From: Chryseobacterium sediminis
GTDB lineage: Bacteria > Bacteroidota > Bacteroidia > Flavobacteriales > Weeksellaceae
Reading direction: 5' to 3'
DNA length: 64,000 nt
NCBI RefSeq assembly: GCF_008386505.1
Contig: NZ_VUNZ01000002.1
Span: forward strand, 558,001-622,000
In this document: one piece after another, positions 27,497-36,946 of the stretch
Position numbering within the stretch: position 1 is the stretch's first letter
How the letters are laid out: every line of letters begins with the position of its first letter
Made by a program: the position numbers and the translations under genes
Notes under the pieces: model-generated
Told to the model about the DNA's origin: nothing
Databases searched by the model: none
What the model saw: the letters and a program-made list of their open reading frames with translations, nothing else

Positions 27497-30073
27497 TTAT
27501 TGAGGTCTTGGCGGTGCCTTAGATCCTGGTTTCGTTTCTGTTGATTTCTTATTTTGCTGGGCTGGATTTACCTGTTGTGGAGCAGGATCCATCTTAAGGG
27601 TTTGTGTACTGATATTTTCCTGCTTTTGTATTTTTCCATTGTTCATTTGCGGAGCGCCGGTATTTTGAGCATTAGGCTGTACAGGAGCGCCTCCTGGTTG
27701 TTGTGGAACAGCATTTCCTTTATTGTCAGTTGCCTGGAAGCTGAGATCGCTTTTCAGATAAACCAGCATTTCTTTGGCTCTTACCCCTTCAGGAGTTTTA
27801 GAATAATTCAGGGCAATCTGTTCAAGCTGCAGAATCATTACTTCCTTTCCACTGGATTTCCCTGCATTGAATGCATTGAGAAGGTACAATTTTGGAACAA
27901 GCGCATCCTTAGGGAATTTTTGAAGAGTCTGATCTATCACTTCTTTACTCTCTGCAAATTTTTCAGATTCAAATAAAGCATATGCTTTTTTATATTCATT
28001 TTCAACCTCTTCCGTTGACTTTACAAACGATTTGTTTTTAGGATTTCTGGCAAATTCAGCATAAGAAGTGTAAGGATAATCCGTCAATAGAATTTGTTTT
28101 GCTTTTTCGGATGCCTGTGGATTCTTCTCATAATTCATGGCAAAAATTTCATATAATGCCTGTAGCATTACTTTTTCTTCCGGTTTTACATCTACAAGAT
28201 CATACAGCGTTTTTGTCGCTAGGGGAGTGTTGGTAAAATAGTTCTGATACATGATTCCCAAGCCTAATGAAGCAGTATCTCTGTCCTTTTTCAACTGGGA
28301 TAATTTACCCTGATCTGTTGGGATCTGTTCAATATAGTAAGAAGGTTCAAAACGTCTTGGATTAGGTGCTGAAGTAACTCCCAATGCCTCATTCTTCATA
28401 TCTTCAATGGAAGCCATTTTCTTGGAAAAACGCCAGTTATCGGCAAGGGCACGATCTCCCCAGACTTGTTTAAATGTAGATGTTCCTTTGCTTACAGTTC
28501 CGGTATTTCCGAAATAAAATCCTTTGGTAGTCACTCCGAAATCTTCAAAAGCATTAGAGCTATTGGCAAAAATAGAATTAGCGCTGTAGTCTCCGGTATC
28601 AAATCCTTTGCTTCTTTCTGCGCGTTTTCTTTCCTGCTCTTCTTTTTCCTCTTTAATCTTTAGTTTTGCTATATATTTTGTGAAATAGTCTGTTTTCTGG
28701 CCTTCATCCATTTTTGCCAGAGAAAGAATACTGTCATTCTTTTTGATTAGATAATAGTTTTTGGAAATCTTTTTAATGTATTCAGACTGATCTTTTAATA
28801 AAACCTTTGATGGTTCATAAGTCATCACAGCAAGCGCAGAATCGTAATAGCTTCCGGCTCCTATATAATCATTTTTCTCCAGATAGCTTTTTCCTATTTC
28901 GTAATAAGCCAATCCACGAATCTGAGGGTCAGAAACCTTTTCAAACAGTGACTTTCTGAAGAATTGCTGAGCTTCATCTTTTTTGCCTGCTTTGTTGGCC
29001 ATTAAACCTAAAGCATAATAAAATTCATTTTTTCTGGAACCATATGTCCCTTTTTTACTGATTCCTTCCAGATAATTTTTGGCTCCTGCATAATCACCTT
29101 TACCATTAAAAGTTTTAGCAATGGCAATCTGAGATTTTACTTCAAATTCAAAATCATTGGCATATTTATATGCTGCGGTATAGCTTTCTCTTGCTTTATC
29201 ATTCTGGTTCAGATTTTCCAAAACCTGGCCTCTCAGATAAGCAATTCTACTCTTGAGTTTTCTGTTGCCGTTCAGTTCAAAAGCTTCATCAAGCTCTTTA
29301 GCAGCCTCTTCCTTTTTACCTGCATCAAGCAGAGATTCAGAGTAATAGATGCTCAGCAGTTTTGCGTAGCTTTTATTAATGTCTTCTCCTTTCAGTTTAG
29401 CAAAAGTTTCGTGGGCTCTGTGATAATCTTTGATTTGATTATAGGCAAGACCCTGATAAATTCTTGCCAAGGCAATCCTTTTATCATCTTTCATGTGGGT
29501 GAACACATAATTAAGAGCATCCAGCGCTTCAAGGGATTTTCCTCTATAAATTCTCGCTTGGGCAAGAATCATATAAGCATCAAAAATCTGTTTGTTTTTT
29601 TCTTCACCGTTTCTGGTGACAGAATATTTGTTAATCGCTTTTAAAGCTTTTGCCTCTGCAATTTCGAGGGTAGTAGCTCCTTTACCTTGTTCTCCATCAG
29701 GTCTTTCAGGCGCATTTCCCTGAGGTCCTCCCGGTATATTGGGAACTCCGGAATTGCCTCTTCCTGAAGGTCTGTTGGCCACTTCAGCCATTTTCATAGA
29801 GTTTTCGGCAAAAGCTTCTGACTGGCCAAGATCACTTCCCAAAGGCTGTTCTTCGTAGGTAAGAATGGGAATGTAAGGGGCATAAAAATTGTCTTTATGT
29901 CCTTTATCTCTGGTGGTAAACTCACTGTTTAACGCATCTTTCGCATTAAAAAGAGTGTTGTAATATGTGGAAAATCCTTTCAATAGTTTTGATCGCTGCT
30001 CCGGCTTTTTTGTTTTGGTAGCACAGGAAGCAACAAGGCATATCACTAAAAGGAACAATATATTCTTTTTCAT
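27497..30073 (-). CDS. sprE: Type IX secretion / gliding lipoprotein SprE (PorW)
   Basis: An 858-residue TPR lipoprotein. The lipobox is VASC with Cys17. The segment KLLKGFSTYYNTLFNAKDAL just after it is the conserved start of SprE/PorW proteins. A Gly/Pro-rich linker (about 95-125) is followed by many TPR helices (about 130-440 and again 640-770) and a Gln/Pro-rich tail. SprE/PorW is needed for T9SS secretion and, in gliding species, motility; it is thought to link the inner-membrane motor to the outer-membrane parts. A T9SS cargo protein in this window (47076-47864) shows that the system is used. Confidence 0.85.
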   Translation of the reverse strand: MKKNILFLLVICLVASCATKTKKPEQRSKLLKGFSTYYNTLFNAKDALNSEFTTRDKGHKDNFYAPYIPILTYEEQPLGSDLGQSEAFAENSMKMAEVANRPSGRGNSGVPNIPGGPQGNAPERPDGEQGKGATTLEIAEAKALKAINKYSVTRNGEEKNKQIFDAYMILAQARIYRGKSLEALDALNYVFTHMKDDKRIALARIYQGLAYNQIKDYHRAHETFAKLKGEDINKSYAKLLSIYYSESLLDAGKKEEAAKELDEAFELNGNRKLKSRIAYLRGQVLENLNQNDKARESYTAAYKYANDFEFEVKSQIAIAKTFNGKGDYAGAKNYLEGISKKGTYGSRKNEFYYALGLMANKAGKKDEAQQFFRKSLFEKVSDPQIRGLAYYEIGKSYLEKNDYIGAGSYYDSALAVMTYEPSKVLLKDQSEYIKKISKNYYLIKKNDSILSLAKMDEGQKTDYFTKYIAKLKIKEEKEEQERKRAERSKGFDTGDYSANSIFANSSNAFEDFGVTTKGFYFGNTGTVSKGTSTFKQVWGDRALADNWRFSKKMASIEDMKNEALGVTSAPNPRRFEPSYYIEQIPTDQGKLSQLKKDRDTASLGLGIMYQNYFTNTPLATKTLYDLVDVKPEEKVMLQALYEIFAMNYEKNPQASEKAKQILLTDYPYTSYAEFARNPKNKSFVKSTEEVENEYKKAYALFESEKFAESKEVIDQTLQKFPKDALVPKLYLLNAFNAGKSSGKEVMILQLEQIALNYSKTPEGVRAKEMLVYLKSDLSFQATDNKGNAVPQQPGGAPVQPNAQNTGAPQMNNGKIQKQENISTQTLKMDPAPQQVNPAQQNKKSTETKPGSKAPPRPQ

Positions 30074-30221
30074 TATTCAATATAACTCGCTAATCTGCTT
30101 TTTATTATCAGCAGTTTGATGATTTTGTAAAAATAATAAAATTTTATAATGAATAATATTTATATTTCTTGCGGAAACATTTTATTTCTTCTTTAATCGA
30201 TATTGGGAACCTTTATCATTT

Positions 30222-30785
30222 TTAAATCAGAGAGGTTTCTTTTAATATTTTGTAGACAAGATGGGTAGGAAGTCCCATAATCGTATAAAAACTTCCTGTA
30301 AGGCTTGTAATCTTAGCCATTCCCAGCCATTCCTGAATACCATAACTGCCCGCTTTATCGAAAGGCTTATAGTTTTGAATGTAATAGTTGATCTCTTCAT
30401 CAGAAAGTTCATCAAGAGTAACATCAGCAACATCCGTTTCTGTAATCGATCTATCAGCAGTTTTGATGGTGATTCCCGTATAAACCTGATGGGTCTTTCC
30501 GGAAAGGCTCTGAAGCATTTTATAAGCATCTGCTTCATCTTTAGGCTTTCCAAGAATCTGATTATCAATAGCTACAACAGTATCAGCGGTAAGAAGGACT
30601 TCATCTGCCTCCAGACGTCTGAAAGCATCAGCTTTTAAATCAGACAGATAAGCAGCAGCGTTTTCTATTTTTATAGGTTCCGGAAGGATTTCTTCACAGT
30701 CTATTTTTACGACTTCAAATTCAAAACCAAGGCTTGAAAGAAGTTCTTTTCTTCTTGGTGATTGAGAGGCTAAAAGTAATTTCAT
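30222..30785 (-). CDS. maf: Maf-family nucleotide pyrophosphatase (dTTP/UTP type)
   Basis: A 187-residue house-cleaning enzyme that hydrolyses non-canonical or surplus NTPs to NMP and pyrophosphate. It shows LLASQSPRRKELLSSLGFEFEVV at the N-terminus, LTADTVVAIDNQILGKPKDEADAYKML and KAGSYGIQEW, matching the YhdE/Maf family. It lies 8 bases after the KdsC-like gene, in a probable three-gene operon. Confidence 0.93.
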   Translation of the reverse strand: MKLLLASQSPRRKELLSSLGFEFEVVKIDCEEILPEPIKIENAAAYLSDLKADAFRRLEADEVLLTADTVVAIDNQILGKPKDEADAYKMLQSLSGKTHQVYTGITIKTADRSITETDVADVTLDELSDEEINYYIQNYKPFDKAGSYGIQEWLGMAKITSLTGSFYTIMGLPTHLVYKILKETSLI

Positions 30786-30793
30786 GTTGGTAG

Positions 30794-31312
30794 TTATACA
30801 GATTGAGTATTATCATCATGCCAGTTTCCCTGAACTTTCATCACCTGTTCAATCACATCGCGTACTGCACCGGTTCCTCCTTTTTTAGGGGAAATATAAT
30901 CGGAGATTCCTTTTACTTCAGGAACCGCATTTTCAGGGCATGCTGCAATCGCTGAACTTTCCATGATATGAATATCCGGAAGATCATCACCCATTGTCAG
31001 GATTTCTTCATTTTTAAGATTGTGTTTTTTCTTAAAATCTTCAAAATCATCAATTTTGTTGTGAGATTTCGGATAGTAATCCTGGATACCCAGATAATTG
31101 ATTCTGTGTTTTACCATTTCATCATTTCCCCCGGTAATCACTCCAATCAGATAATTATTTTTTAATGCTTTCACTACCGCATATCCGTCCAGAACATTCA
31201 TTACCCTGCACATATTTCCTCCGGGAAGCAGATAAACGCTTCCGTCTGTGAAAACTCCGTCAACATCAAATACAAATGCCTTAATATCTTTTAATTTCTC
31301 TTTATAACTCAT
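30794..31312 (-). CDS. kdsC: 3-deoxy-D-manno-octulosonate 8-phosphate phosphatase (KdsC-like HAD)
   Basis: A 172-residue C0-type HAD phosphatase releasing Kdo from Kdo-8-phosphate for lipopolysaccharide core synthesis. The nucleophile motif is FDVDGVFTDGSVYL (about 14-27), the third motif includes VITGGND and the last GDDLPDIHIME. The compact size without a cap domain fits the tetrameric KdsC family. Its first 11 bases overlap the upstream Rossmann/DUF2520 gene, so translation is coupled. Confidence 0.9.
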   Translation of the reverse strand: MSYKEKLKDIKAFVFDVDGVFTDGSVYLLPGGNMCRVMNVLDGYAVVKALKNNYLIGVITGGNDEMVKHRINYLGIQDYYPKSHNKIDDFEDFKKKHNLKNEEILTMGDDLPDIHIMESSAIAACPENAVPEVKGISDYISPKKGGTGAVRDVIEQVMKVQGNWHDDNTQSV

Positions 31313-32051
31313 ACATTTTCTGAATAGAATGATTCATTGTTTTATAAATTTCAAGACTTTCGTCTTTTAATAACTGTTCATGCAGCTGTAAAATTCTTAC
31401 ATCATTTCTCACCGCCGGTCCGGTCTGTGCTTGCTTAGGTTCAATTTCATAAATTTTCTGAACCGTTTCATCAATCAGTGGTAAGAAATAATCAAACGGA
31501 ATTTCCTGAGAATCCGAAATTTCTTTAGCCCTTGAAAAAAGATGATTCACAAAATTACAGGCGAAAACAGCTGTTAAATGAATATATTTTCTTTTTTCAT
31601 GGCTGCTTTCCATTACCTTCTCTGAAATCCGTGAAGCAAGCTCAAGCAATGTTTTCAGGTCTTCTTCATTTTCTGCTTCTACAAAAAACGGAATTTTTTC
31701 ATACTCCAGTTCTTTTGATTTTGAAAAAGTCTGTAAAGGGTAGAAGCTGGCTTTCCGGTACTCACCAGACAAAGCTTCTTTTGGAAGCGATCCTGAGGTA
31801 TGGGCAACCAAACAGTTCTTTTGGGTAATGATCTTTGAAACTTCTTCTACAGAATGATCACTTACACAGATGATATAAAGATCTGCCTCCTCCAGATGAC
31901 CTGTGGAATAAGGAATGTGTAATTCTTCTGAAATCTTACTTAATTCTTTTTCGTTCCTGCCAAAAATCTGGGCCAGGGGAATGCTTTTCAAAGTGAAAGC
32001 TTTTGCCATATGATAGGCAACATTTCCGGAACCGATGATTACAATTTGCAT
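31302..32051 (-). CDS. Rossmann-fold protein with DUF2520 domain
   Basis: A 249-residue protein. The N-terminal dinucleotide-binding loop is IVIIGSGNVAYHMA (about 3-16), followed by IICVSDHSVEEV and VAHTSGSLPKEAL as in ketopantoate reductase or F420-dependent oxidoreductase-like folds. The C-terminal half is the helical DUF2520 domain (HLTAVFACNFVNHLFSRAKEI). It lacks a full catalytic set I could name. I chose the ATG at 32051 because MQIVIIGSGNVA is the natural start; upstream codons in frame are not family-like. First gene of the kdsC-maf operon. Confidence 0.85.
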   Translation of the reverse strand: MQIVIIGSGNVAYHMAKAFTLKSIPLAQIFGRNEKELSKISEELHIPYSTGHLEEADLYIICVSDHSVEEVSKIITQKNCLVAHTSGSLPKEALSGEYRKASFYPLQTFSKSKELEYEKIPFFVEAENEEDLKTLLELASRISEKVMESSHEKRKYIHLTAVFACNFVNHLFSRAKEISDSQEIPFDYFLPLIDETVQKIYEIEPKQAQTGPAVRNDVRILQLHEQLLKDESLEIYKTMNHSIQKMYEL

Positions 32052-32173
32052 ATAACAAATATAAGATTTTAAGCTGATTCGGGAAAGGAAGATGGGCCAA
32101 GAAATCCTGTGCTTCAATATAGGCACGTTTATTGTGTAAGTGTCTCATATTATTTTAAATATTTAATTGAAAA

Positions 32174-32206
32174 TTGAAGAATTAATTTAACTTTCAGTTA
32201 TTTTTG
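32174..32206 (+). promoter_or_regulatory. Promoter of the ECF sigma operon
   Basis: TTG (32174-32176) and TATTTTTG (32199-32206) are 22 bases apart, matching the housekeeping flavobacterial promoter; the sigma gene starts 26 bases downstream. Confidence 0.55.
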
Positions 32207-32232
32207 TAATCCAAAACAATGTAAGGCATCTT

Positions 32233-32784
32233 ATGAAGATTAAGGACGCGGAAATTATTTCGTTGATGCAGAATCCACGGACCCAGGATAAAGGAGTCCG
32301 TGCCTTGATGGATGCCTATCAAAGCAGATTGTACTGGCACATAAGAAGAATTATTGTGGACGGAGATCTTGCACAGGATACTTTGCAGGAAACTTTTATT
32401 AAAGCTTATCAAAATTTTCATCAGTTCAAAAATGATAGCCAGTTGTATACCTGGTTGTACAGAATTGCAACTAACGAAGCATTACAGCAGGTGAATAAAA
32501 TGAAAAAGATGCAGAAAACTGATGAAGATCCGGAGTATCACATGCAGAATCTTGTAGCTGACAATACAGAAGGAGATGCCGAAGAAATACAGATTTTGCT
32601 GCAGAGCGCTATACAAAGTCTGCCCGAAAAGCAGAAACTGGTATTTATGATGCGGTATTATGATGATTTACCCTACGAAGAGATATCAAAAATTGTAGAT
32701 ATGTCAGTAGGAACTTTGAAAACGAATTATCATTATGCCAAACAAAAAATAGAAGATTATATTAAAGAAAATTACGAAAGATAA
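32233..32784 (+). CDS. ECF-type RNA polymerase sigma factor
   Basis: A 183-residue sigma-70 family protein with only regions 2 and 4. Region 2 spans about residues 25-95 (DLAQDTLQETFIKAYQNFHQF, TWLYRIATNEALQQ) and region 4 about 120-175 (LPEKQKLVFMMRYYDDLPYEEIS, SVGTLKTNYHYAKQKI). It heads a three-gene set with a probable membrane anti-sigma factor and a Spy/CpxP-like envelope protein, suggesting control of an envelope-stress response. Confidence 0.92.
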   Translation: MKIKDAEIISLMQNPRTQDKGVRALMDAYQSRLYWHIRRIIVDGDLAQDTLQETFIKAYQNFHQFKNDSQLYTWLYRIATNEALQQVNKMKKMQKTDEDPEYHMQNLVADNTEGDAEEIQILLQSAIQSLPEKQKLVFMMRYYDDLPYEEISKIVDMSVGTLKTNYHYAKQKIEDYIKENYER

Positions 32785-32803
32785 TTTTTTGATCCCTACA
32801 AAG

Positions 32804-33346
32804 ATGAAAGAGTTCGACATAGAAAAATTAGAGCGTAAAAACATTTACACAGTTCCTGATAATTTGTTTGAAAATATTCAGGAGAACGTTTTGAATGATA
32901 TAAAGACAAGTAAAAAAGCACCTGTCTTTAAGCTGAACTGGATGTATGCTGCAGCGGCATCACTGGCTTTGATTTTTGGAGCAACTTATGTTTTCAATTC
33001 GGATAATGATTCTACTCAAAAAGGATTGAATTCTGAAACAGCATATGCTGCCAATACCAAAGAATCAAAAACAGAAGGTGAGCTTGCTTATGAAACTTTA
33101 AAATCTGATTTAACTTCTGTTGAAAATAATAATCAAACAGTTGAAAATCAAAAGAGTAATAATGCTTATGCTTCTAAAAGTGTAAACGAAACTGAAAAAA
33201 CAATCGAGACACCAAAACCGGTGAAAACCGTGAATAAAAAAGTAGAAACACAAATGAATGAATATCTGGACTCGTTTTCTAACTCTGAAATTGCAGAGCT
33301 AGCAAGTAATTCGACTCAGGACGTTTATTTGGATATTTATAATTAA
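32804..33346 (+). CDS. Probable membrane-anchored anti-sigma factor
   Basis: A 180-residue protein. The N-terminal cytoplasmic region (about 1-45, KEFDIEKLERKNIYTVPDNLFENIQENVL) precedes one membrane segment (about 50-66, MYAAAASLALIFGATYVF) and a long low-complexity periplasmic tail rich in Ser, Asn, Glu and Lys. It starts 19 bases after the sigma gene at the ATG at 32804; a TTG at 32789 is less likely. The layout and position suggest an anti-sigma factor, but it has no clear zinc-binding HxxxCxxC motif, so this is inference. Confidence 0.6.
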   Translation: MKEFDIEKLERKNIYTVPDNLFENIQENVLNDIKTSKKAPVFKLNWMYAAAASLALIFGATYVFNSDNDSTQKGLNSETAYAANTKESKTEGELAYETLKSDLTSVENNNQTVENQKSNNAYASKSVNETEKTIETPKPVKTVNKKVETQMNEYLDSFSNSEIAELASNSTQDVYLDIYN

Positions 33347-33352
33347 AAGAAA

Positions 33353-33862
33353 ATGAAAAAGATATTATTGACGTTTTTGATTATTTATGGCTTTGGATTA
33401 AATGCCCAAAGAACTGATTACGACTGGAAAAAGATGGACCCTAAGCAAAGGAAAGAAGTCATCAATAATCTTTCTCCGGAAGAGAGAAAAGAACTCCTGA
33501 AGAAATTCAGGAACAATATGATTATGGATAATCTGAATGTCGATCCGGGTGATAAAGCCGAATTTACACAATTGTATAACGAATATCTGGACAGCCAGAA
33601 GCAAATAAAAAGCCAGTTTAATTCTAGCTTTGATCCTGAGACTCTAACGGATGAAGAAGCAAAAGCTAAATTGCAGCAAAGCTTTGAAGTAGGACAAAAA
33701 CTGTTGGATAACAGGAAAAAATATGCAGAAAAAATGCAGCAGGTTATTCCCTGCCAAAAAGTTCTGAAGCTGTTTCAATCTGAGAAAATGATGAAGGATA
33801 AAATGGATGAAAGAAAACCTCACGGAAACAATAATGCTTCAGGACCTAGACAAAACCCATAA
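33353..33862 (+). CDS. Spy/CpxP-like exported helical protein
   Basis: A 169-residue protein with a signal peptide (cleavage after LNAQ, about residue 19) and a strongly charged all-helical body: DPKQRKEVINNLSPEERKELLKKFRNN, then LTDEEAKAKLQQSFEVGQKLLDNRKKYAEKMQQVI. The LSPEERKELL and LTDEEAKAKL elements resemble the LTxxQ-like repeats of periplasmic Spy/CpxP chaperones. It follows the putative anti-sigma gene by 6 bases and ends at a terminator. A sensor or chaperone role in envelope stress is inferred. Confidence 0.6.
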   Translation: MKKILLTFLIIYGFGLNAQRTDYDWKKMDPKQRKEVINNLSPEERKELLKKFRNNMIMDNLNVDPGDKAEFTQLYNEYLDSQKQIKSQFNSSFDPETLTDEEAKAKLQQSFEVGQKLLDNRKKYAEKMQQVIPCQKVLKLFQSEKMMKDKMDERKPHGNNNASGPRQNP

Positions 33863-33884
33863 TAGTTTATTTTTTTAATGTTGG

Positions 33885-33919
33885 ACGGCTCTTACAGATT
33901 TTTCTGTGAGAGCCGTTTG
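33885..33919 (+). terminator. Terminator of the ECF sigma operon
   Basis: A 14-base stem (ACGGCTCTTACAGA at 33885-33898, near-complement at 33903-33916, one G-U pair) with a T loop, followed by a short T-containing tract. Confidence 0.78.
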
Positions 33920-33958
33920 ATTTACTCTAAATTCCTATTTTTACCATAAAGTTTACTT

Positions 33959-34978
33959 ATGAAAAAAACACTTTTCTTTTTATTATTTTCGATAATATTA
34001 TTTGGACAGAAAATAGAAACGATTGATCTTTCAAAATCTATTAAAGACAGTAAAAACTCTATTAAAAGCCTTACGGTGATAGATCAGAGAGCCAATCAGG
34101 AAGTTGGAATGGTCATGTATCATAAAGACGAAGTGAAGATTATTTTTGAAAATAATGCCAGCAAAGACATACAAGATTGGTTTTATAAGTATAATCCGGT
34201 AAGAGGGAATAATGACATGTTTTTTTTACTGGAAAAGTTGAATATTTCAGAAGACAAAAAAGAAAAATACTCTATCGGAAAGCTTGAATTAAGAGCGAGT
34301 ACATTTATTAAGAAAGAAGATGGATATCATTTTATTGACCGAAAAGATACAATAGCAACAGTTTCATCACGTACAACACCCTATTTAGGACAAAGTTTAG
34401 CAAGAAAAGCAACTTTAATTTTTACTGATCTGTTTAAAGAATCTTATAAAGGAGAACCATGGGAATTTAGTATTTCAGAAAATGATCTTCCTAACTATGC
34501 CTCTCTATTAAAAGAAAAACTTAGTATCCTGAACGCAAACGAATTGAAAGAAGGAGTTTACAAAGACTATTACAGCTTTTTTACACATAATCCTGAACCC
34601 GGATTTACTTTGCAGGCTAATGATAAAGGAGTTGTTACAAAAGCAGTAAAAGGAGAGGAGAAAACAGGAATAAGACATTTTTATGCTTTTGTGCATAATG
34701 GGATAGCATACAAAAATATTCCTGTTGGTTATACTGAGATCTTCAAAGATGAGAATGGTGTTTTTATTGAAGTGACTAAAGCAGAATTATTTCCTGAAAC
34801 GGTAACAACCGGGGTGACAATCGGTGCTGCTGCAGGTGGTCTGATTGGTGGCGTTATTGGTGCAGTGGTAGATGTCAGTTTATCAGGCAAAAGAAAGAAT
34901 ACGGTAGGACCTAAAGTTTATCTTGATCCTTTTACAGGAAATTATGTGTTACCGGAAGACTTTGGTAAAACAAAATAA
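33959..34978 (+). CDS. Exported protein of unknown function with glycine-zipper-like C-terminus
   Basis: A 339-residue protein with a signal peptide (cleavage near residue 17, after LFG). The middle is hydrophilic with no motif I recognise. Near the C-terminus TTGVTIGAAAGGLIGGVIGAVVD is a small-residue, GxxxG-rich hydrophobic segment of the type that packs in membranes or forms oligomers. A short polar tail with KVYLDPFTGNYVLPEDF ends it. It has its own intergenic region on both sides. Function unknown. Confidence 0.65.
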   Translation: MKKTLFFLLFSIILFGQKIETIDLSKSIKDSKNSIKSLTVIDQRANQEVGMVMYHKDEVKIIFENNASKDIQDWFYKYNPVRGNNDMFFLLEKLNISEDKKEKYSIGKLELRASTFIKKEDGYHFIDRKDTIATVSSRTTPYLGQSLARKATLIFTDLFKESYKGEPWEFSISENDLPNYASLLKEKLSILNANELKEGVYKDYYSFFTHNPEPGFTLQANDKGVVTKAVKGEEKTGIRHFYAFVHNGIAYKNIPVGYTEIFKDENGVFIEVTKAELFPETVTTGVTIGAAAGGLIGGVIGAVVDVSLSGKRKNTVGPKVYLDPFTGNYVLPEDFGKTK

Positions 34979-35075
34979 TATTGAAAAAAGGGAAAATTTT
35001 AGCTTCTCTTCTTATTGTTATCTGTGTTTCAGTTAAAAGAAAGAATTAAGAATGAAAAATTCTCTTGCATTTTCT

Positions 35076-35083
35076 TATCTTTG
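35076..35083 (+). promoter_or_regulatory. -7 box for lepA
   Basis: TATCTTTG followed by CAAATTAC, 19 bases before the lepA ATG. No TTG at the usual distance was found. Confidence 0.4.
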
Positions 35084-35102
35084 CAAATTACAAGATTCTT
35101 AA

Positions 35103-36899
35103 ATGAAAAACATACGAAATTTTTGCATAATCGCTCATATCGACCACGGTAAAAGTACCCTGGCAGACCGTCTATTGGAGTACACGAATACGGTTACCCA
35201 AAGAGAATTACAGTCTCAGACGCTTGATGATATGGATTTGGAGAAAGAACGTGGGATTACAATTAAATCGCACGCCATCCAGATGGATTATGAGTATAAA
35301 GGAGAAAAATATATTTTAAACCTTATTGATACACCGGGACACGTTGACTTTTCTTATGAAGTATCCCGTTCTATTGCTGCCTGTGAAGGGGCTCTTCTTA
35401 TCGTAGATGCTGCACAGAGTATTCAGGCACAAACCATCAGTAACCTGTATCTCGCATTGGAAAATGATTTAACAATCATTCCGATTCTAAATAAAATTGA
35501 CCTTCCGTCTGCAAATCCTGAAGAAGTAACAGATGAGATCATGAACCTTATTGGATGTGAATATGAAGATGTATTGAGAGTTTCAGGTAAAACAGGAGAA
35601 GGTGTTCATCATCTTTTGGAGCAGATCGTAGAAAGAATTCCTGCTCCGGTAGGAAATCCTGACGGACCACTTCAAGCCCTGATTTTTGACTCGGTATACA
35701 ACCCGTTCAGAGGTATTGAAGCCTATTTCAAAGTCGTGAACGGAAGTATTTCTAAAAATGAAAAGATTAAGTTCTTCGCAACCGGCAAAGAGTATGGAGC
35801 TGATGAAGTAGGAACATTGAAACTGAAGCAGGTTCCAAAGAAAACAATTCAGTGTGGAGACGTAGGATATCTGGTTTCAGGAATTAAAGATGCCCGTGAA
35901 GTAAAAGTAGGTGATACCATCACTTCTTTTGAAAAACCGGCTGATGGCCCAATCGACGGATTTGAGGAAGTAAAACCAATGGTATTTGCTGGTATTTATC
36001 CAATTGATTCTGAGGATTTTGAAGAGCTTAGATTCTCCCTTGAAAAATTAAGACTGAATGATGCTTCTTTGGTTTTTGAACCGGAAAGTTCTGCAGCTCT
36101 TGGTTTTGGTTTCCGTTGCGGATTCTTAGGAATGCTTCACATGGAAATTGTTCAGGAACGTCTTGATAGAGAGTTTAATATGAACGTAATTACAACAGTA
36201 CCGAACGTTTCATATTTTGGATATACTAAAAAAGAACCAGAAGTTCCGATTCTGATCAATAACCCGTCTGAAATGATGGATCCTTCAACGATGGATAGAG
36301 TAGAAGAACCTTTCATCAAGGCTTCAATCATTACAAAATCTGATTTCGTAGGAGCAGTAATGACTTTATGTATCGAAAAGAGAGGAGAAATTGTTAACCA
36401 AAGTTATTTAACATCAGAAAGAGTTGAATTGATTTTCAACATGCCTCTTGCGGAAGTTGTATTTGACTTCTATGACAGGTTAAAATCAATCTCTAAGGGC
36501 TATGCTTCATTCGATTATCATCCGATCGGATTCAGAGCTTCCAAGCTTGTAAAAATGGATATCCTGATCAATGGTGATATGGTAGATGCATTGTCTTCAT
36601 TGATTCACGATTCTAATGCATATTATATTGGTAAAAGAATGTGTGAAAAGCTTCGTGAGCTGATCCCGAGACAACAGTTTGATATCGCTGTTCAGGCTGC
36701 ATTAGGAACGAAAGTAATCGCCAGAGAAACCATTAAAGCCCTGAGAAAAGACGTTACTGCAAAATGTTATGGTGGAGATATTTCCAGAAAGCGTAAACTA
36801 TTGGAAAAGCAGAAAGAAGGTAAGAAGAAAATGAAACAGATTGGTAGAGTAGAAGTACCGCAATCAGCGTTCATGGCTGTATTAAAACTGAATGATTAA
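35103..36899 (+). CDS. lepA: Elongation factor 4 (LepA)
   Basis: A 598-residue translational GTPase associated with ribosome biogenesis and back-translocation. G1 is [10 protein letters not shown] (about 11-20), followed by the switch I segment ERGITIKS, G3 DTPGHVDF, G4 NKIDL and the C-terminal LepA-specific [21 protein letters not shown]. Length matches the roughly 600-residue family. Monocistronic, with a strong terminator. Confidence 0.97.
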   Translation: MKNIRNFCIIAHIDHGKSTLADRLLEYTNTVTQRELQSQTLDDMDLEKERGITIKSHAIQMDYEYKGEKYILNLIDTPGHVDFSYEVSRSIAACEGALLIVDAAQSIQAQTISNLYLALENDLTIIPILNKIDLPSANPEEVTDEIMNLIGCEYEDVLRVSGKTGEGVHHLLEQIVERIPAPVGNPDGPLQALIFDSVYNPFRGIEAYFKVVNGSISKNEKIKFFATGKEYGADEVGTLKLKQVPKKTIQCGDVGYLVSGIKDAREVKVGDTITSFEKPADGPIDGFEEVKPMVFAGIYPIDSEDFEELRFSLEKLRLNDASLVFEPESSAALGFGFRCGFLGMLHMEIVQERLDREFNMNVITTVPNVSYFGYTKKEPEVPILINNPSEMMDPSTMDRVEEPFIKASIITKSDFVGAVMTLCIEKRGEIVNQSYLTSERVELIFNMPLAEVVFDFYDRLKSISKGYASFDYHPIGFRASKLVKMDILINGDMVDALSSLIHDSNAYYIGKRMCEKLRELIPRQQFDIAVQAALGTKVIARETIKALRKDVTAKCYGGDISRKRKLLEKQKEGKKKMKQIGRVEVPQSAFMAVLKLND

Positions 36900-36912
36900 T
36901 TCATTATAAAAT

Positions 36913-36939
36913 AAAAACCGCTTCATCGAAGCGGTTTTT
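36913..36939. terminator. Bidirectional terminator between lepA and the DUF1579 gene
   Basis: AAAAACCGCTTC (36913-36924) pairs with GAAGCGGTTTTT (36928-36939) around a 3-base loop, between convergent genes. Confidence 0.87.
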
Positions 36940-36946
36940 TATTGAC

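Noticed and set aside
27554..29644. Several plus-strand frames opposite sprE
   Set aside because: They are reverse readings of the SprE TPR region.
30261..30638. Frame of 125 residues opposite maf
   Set aside because: Wholly contained in maf, with no recognisable family.
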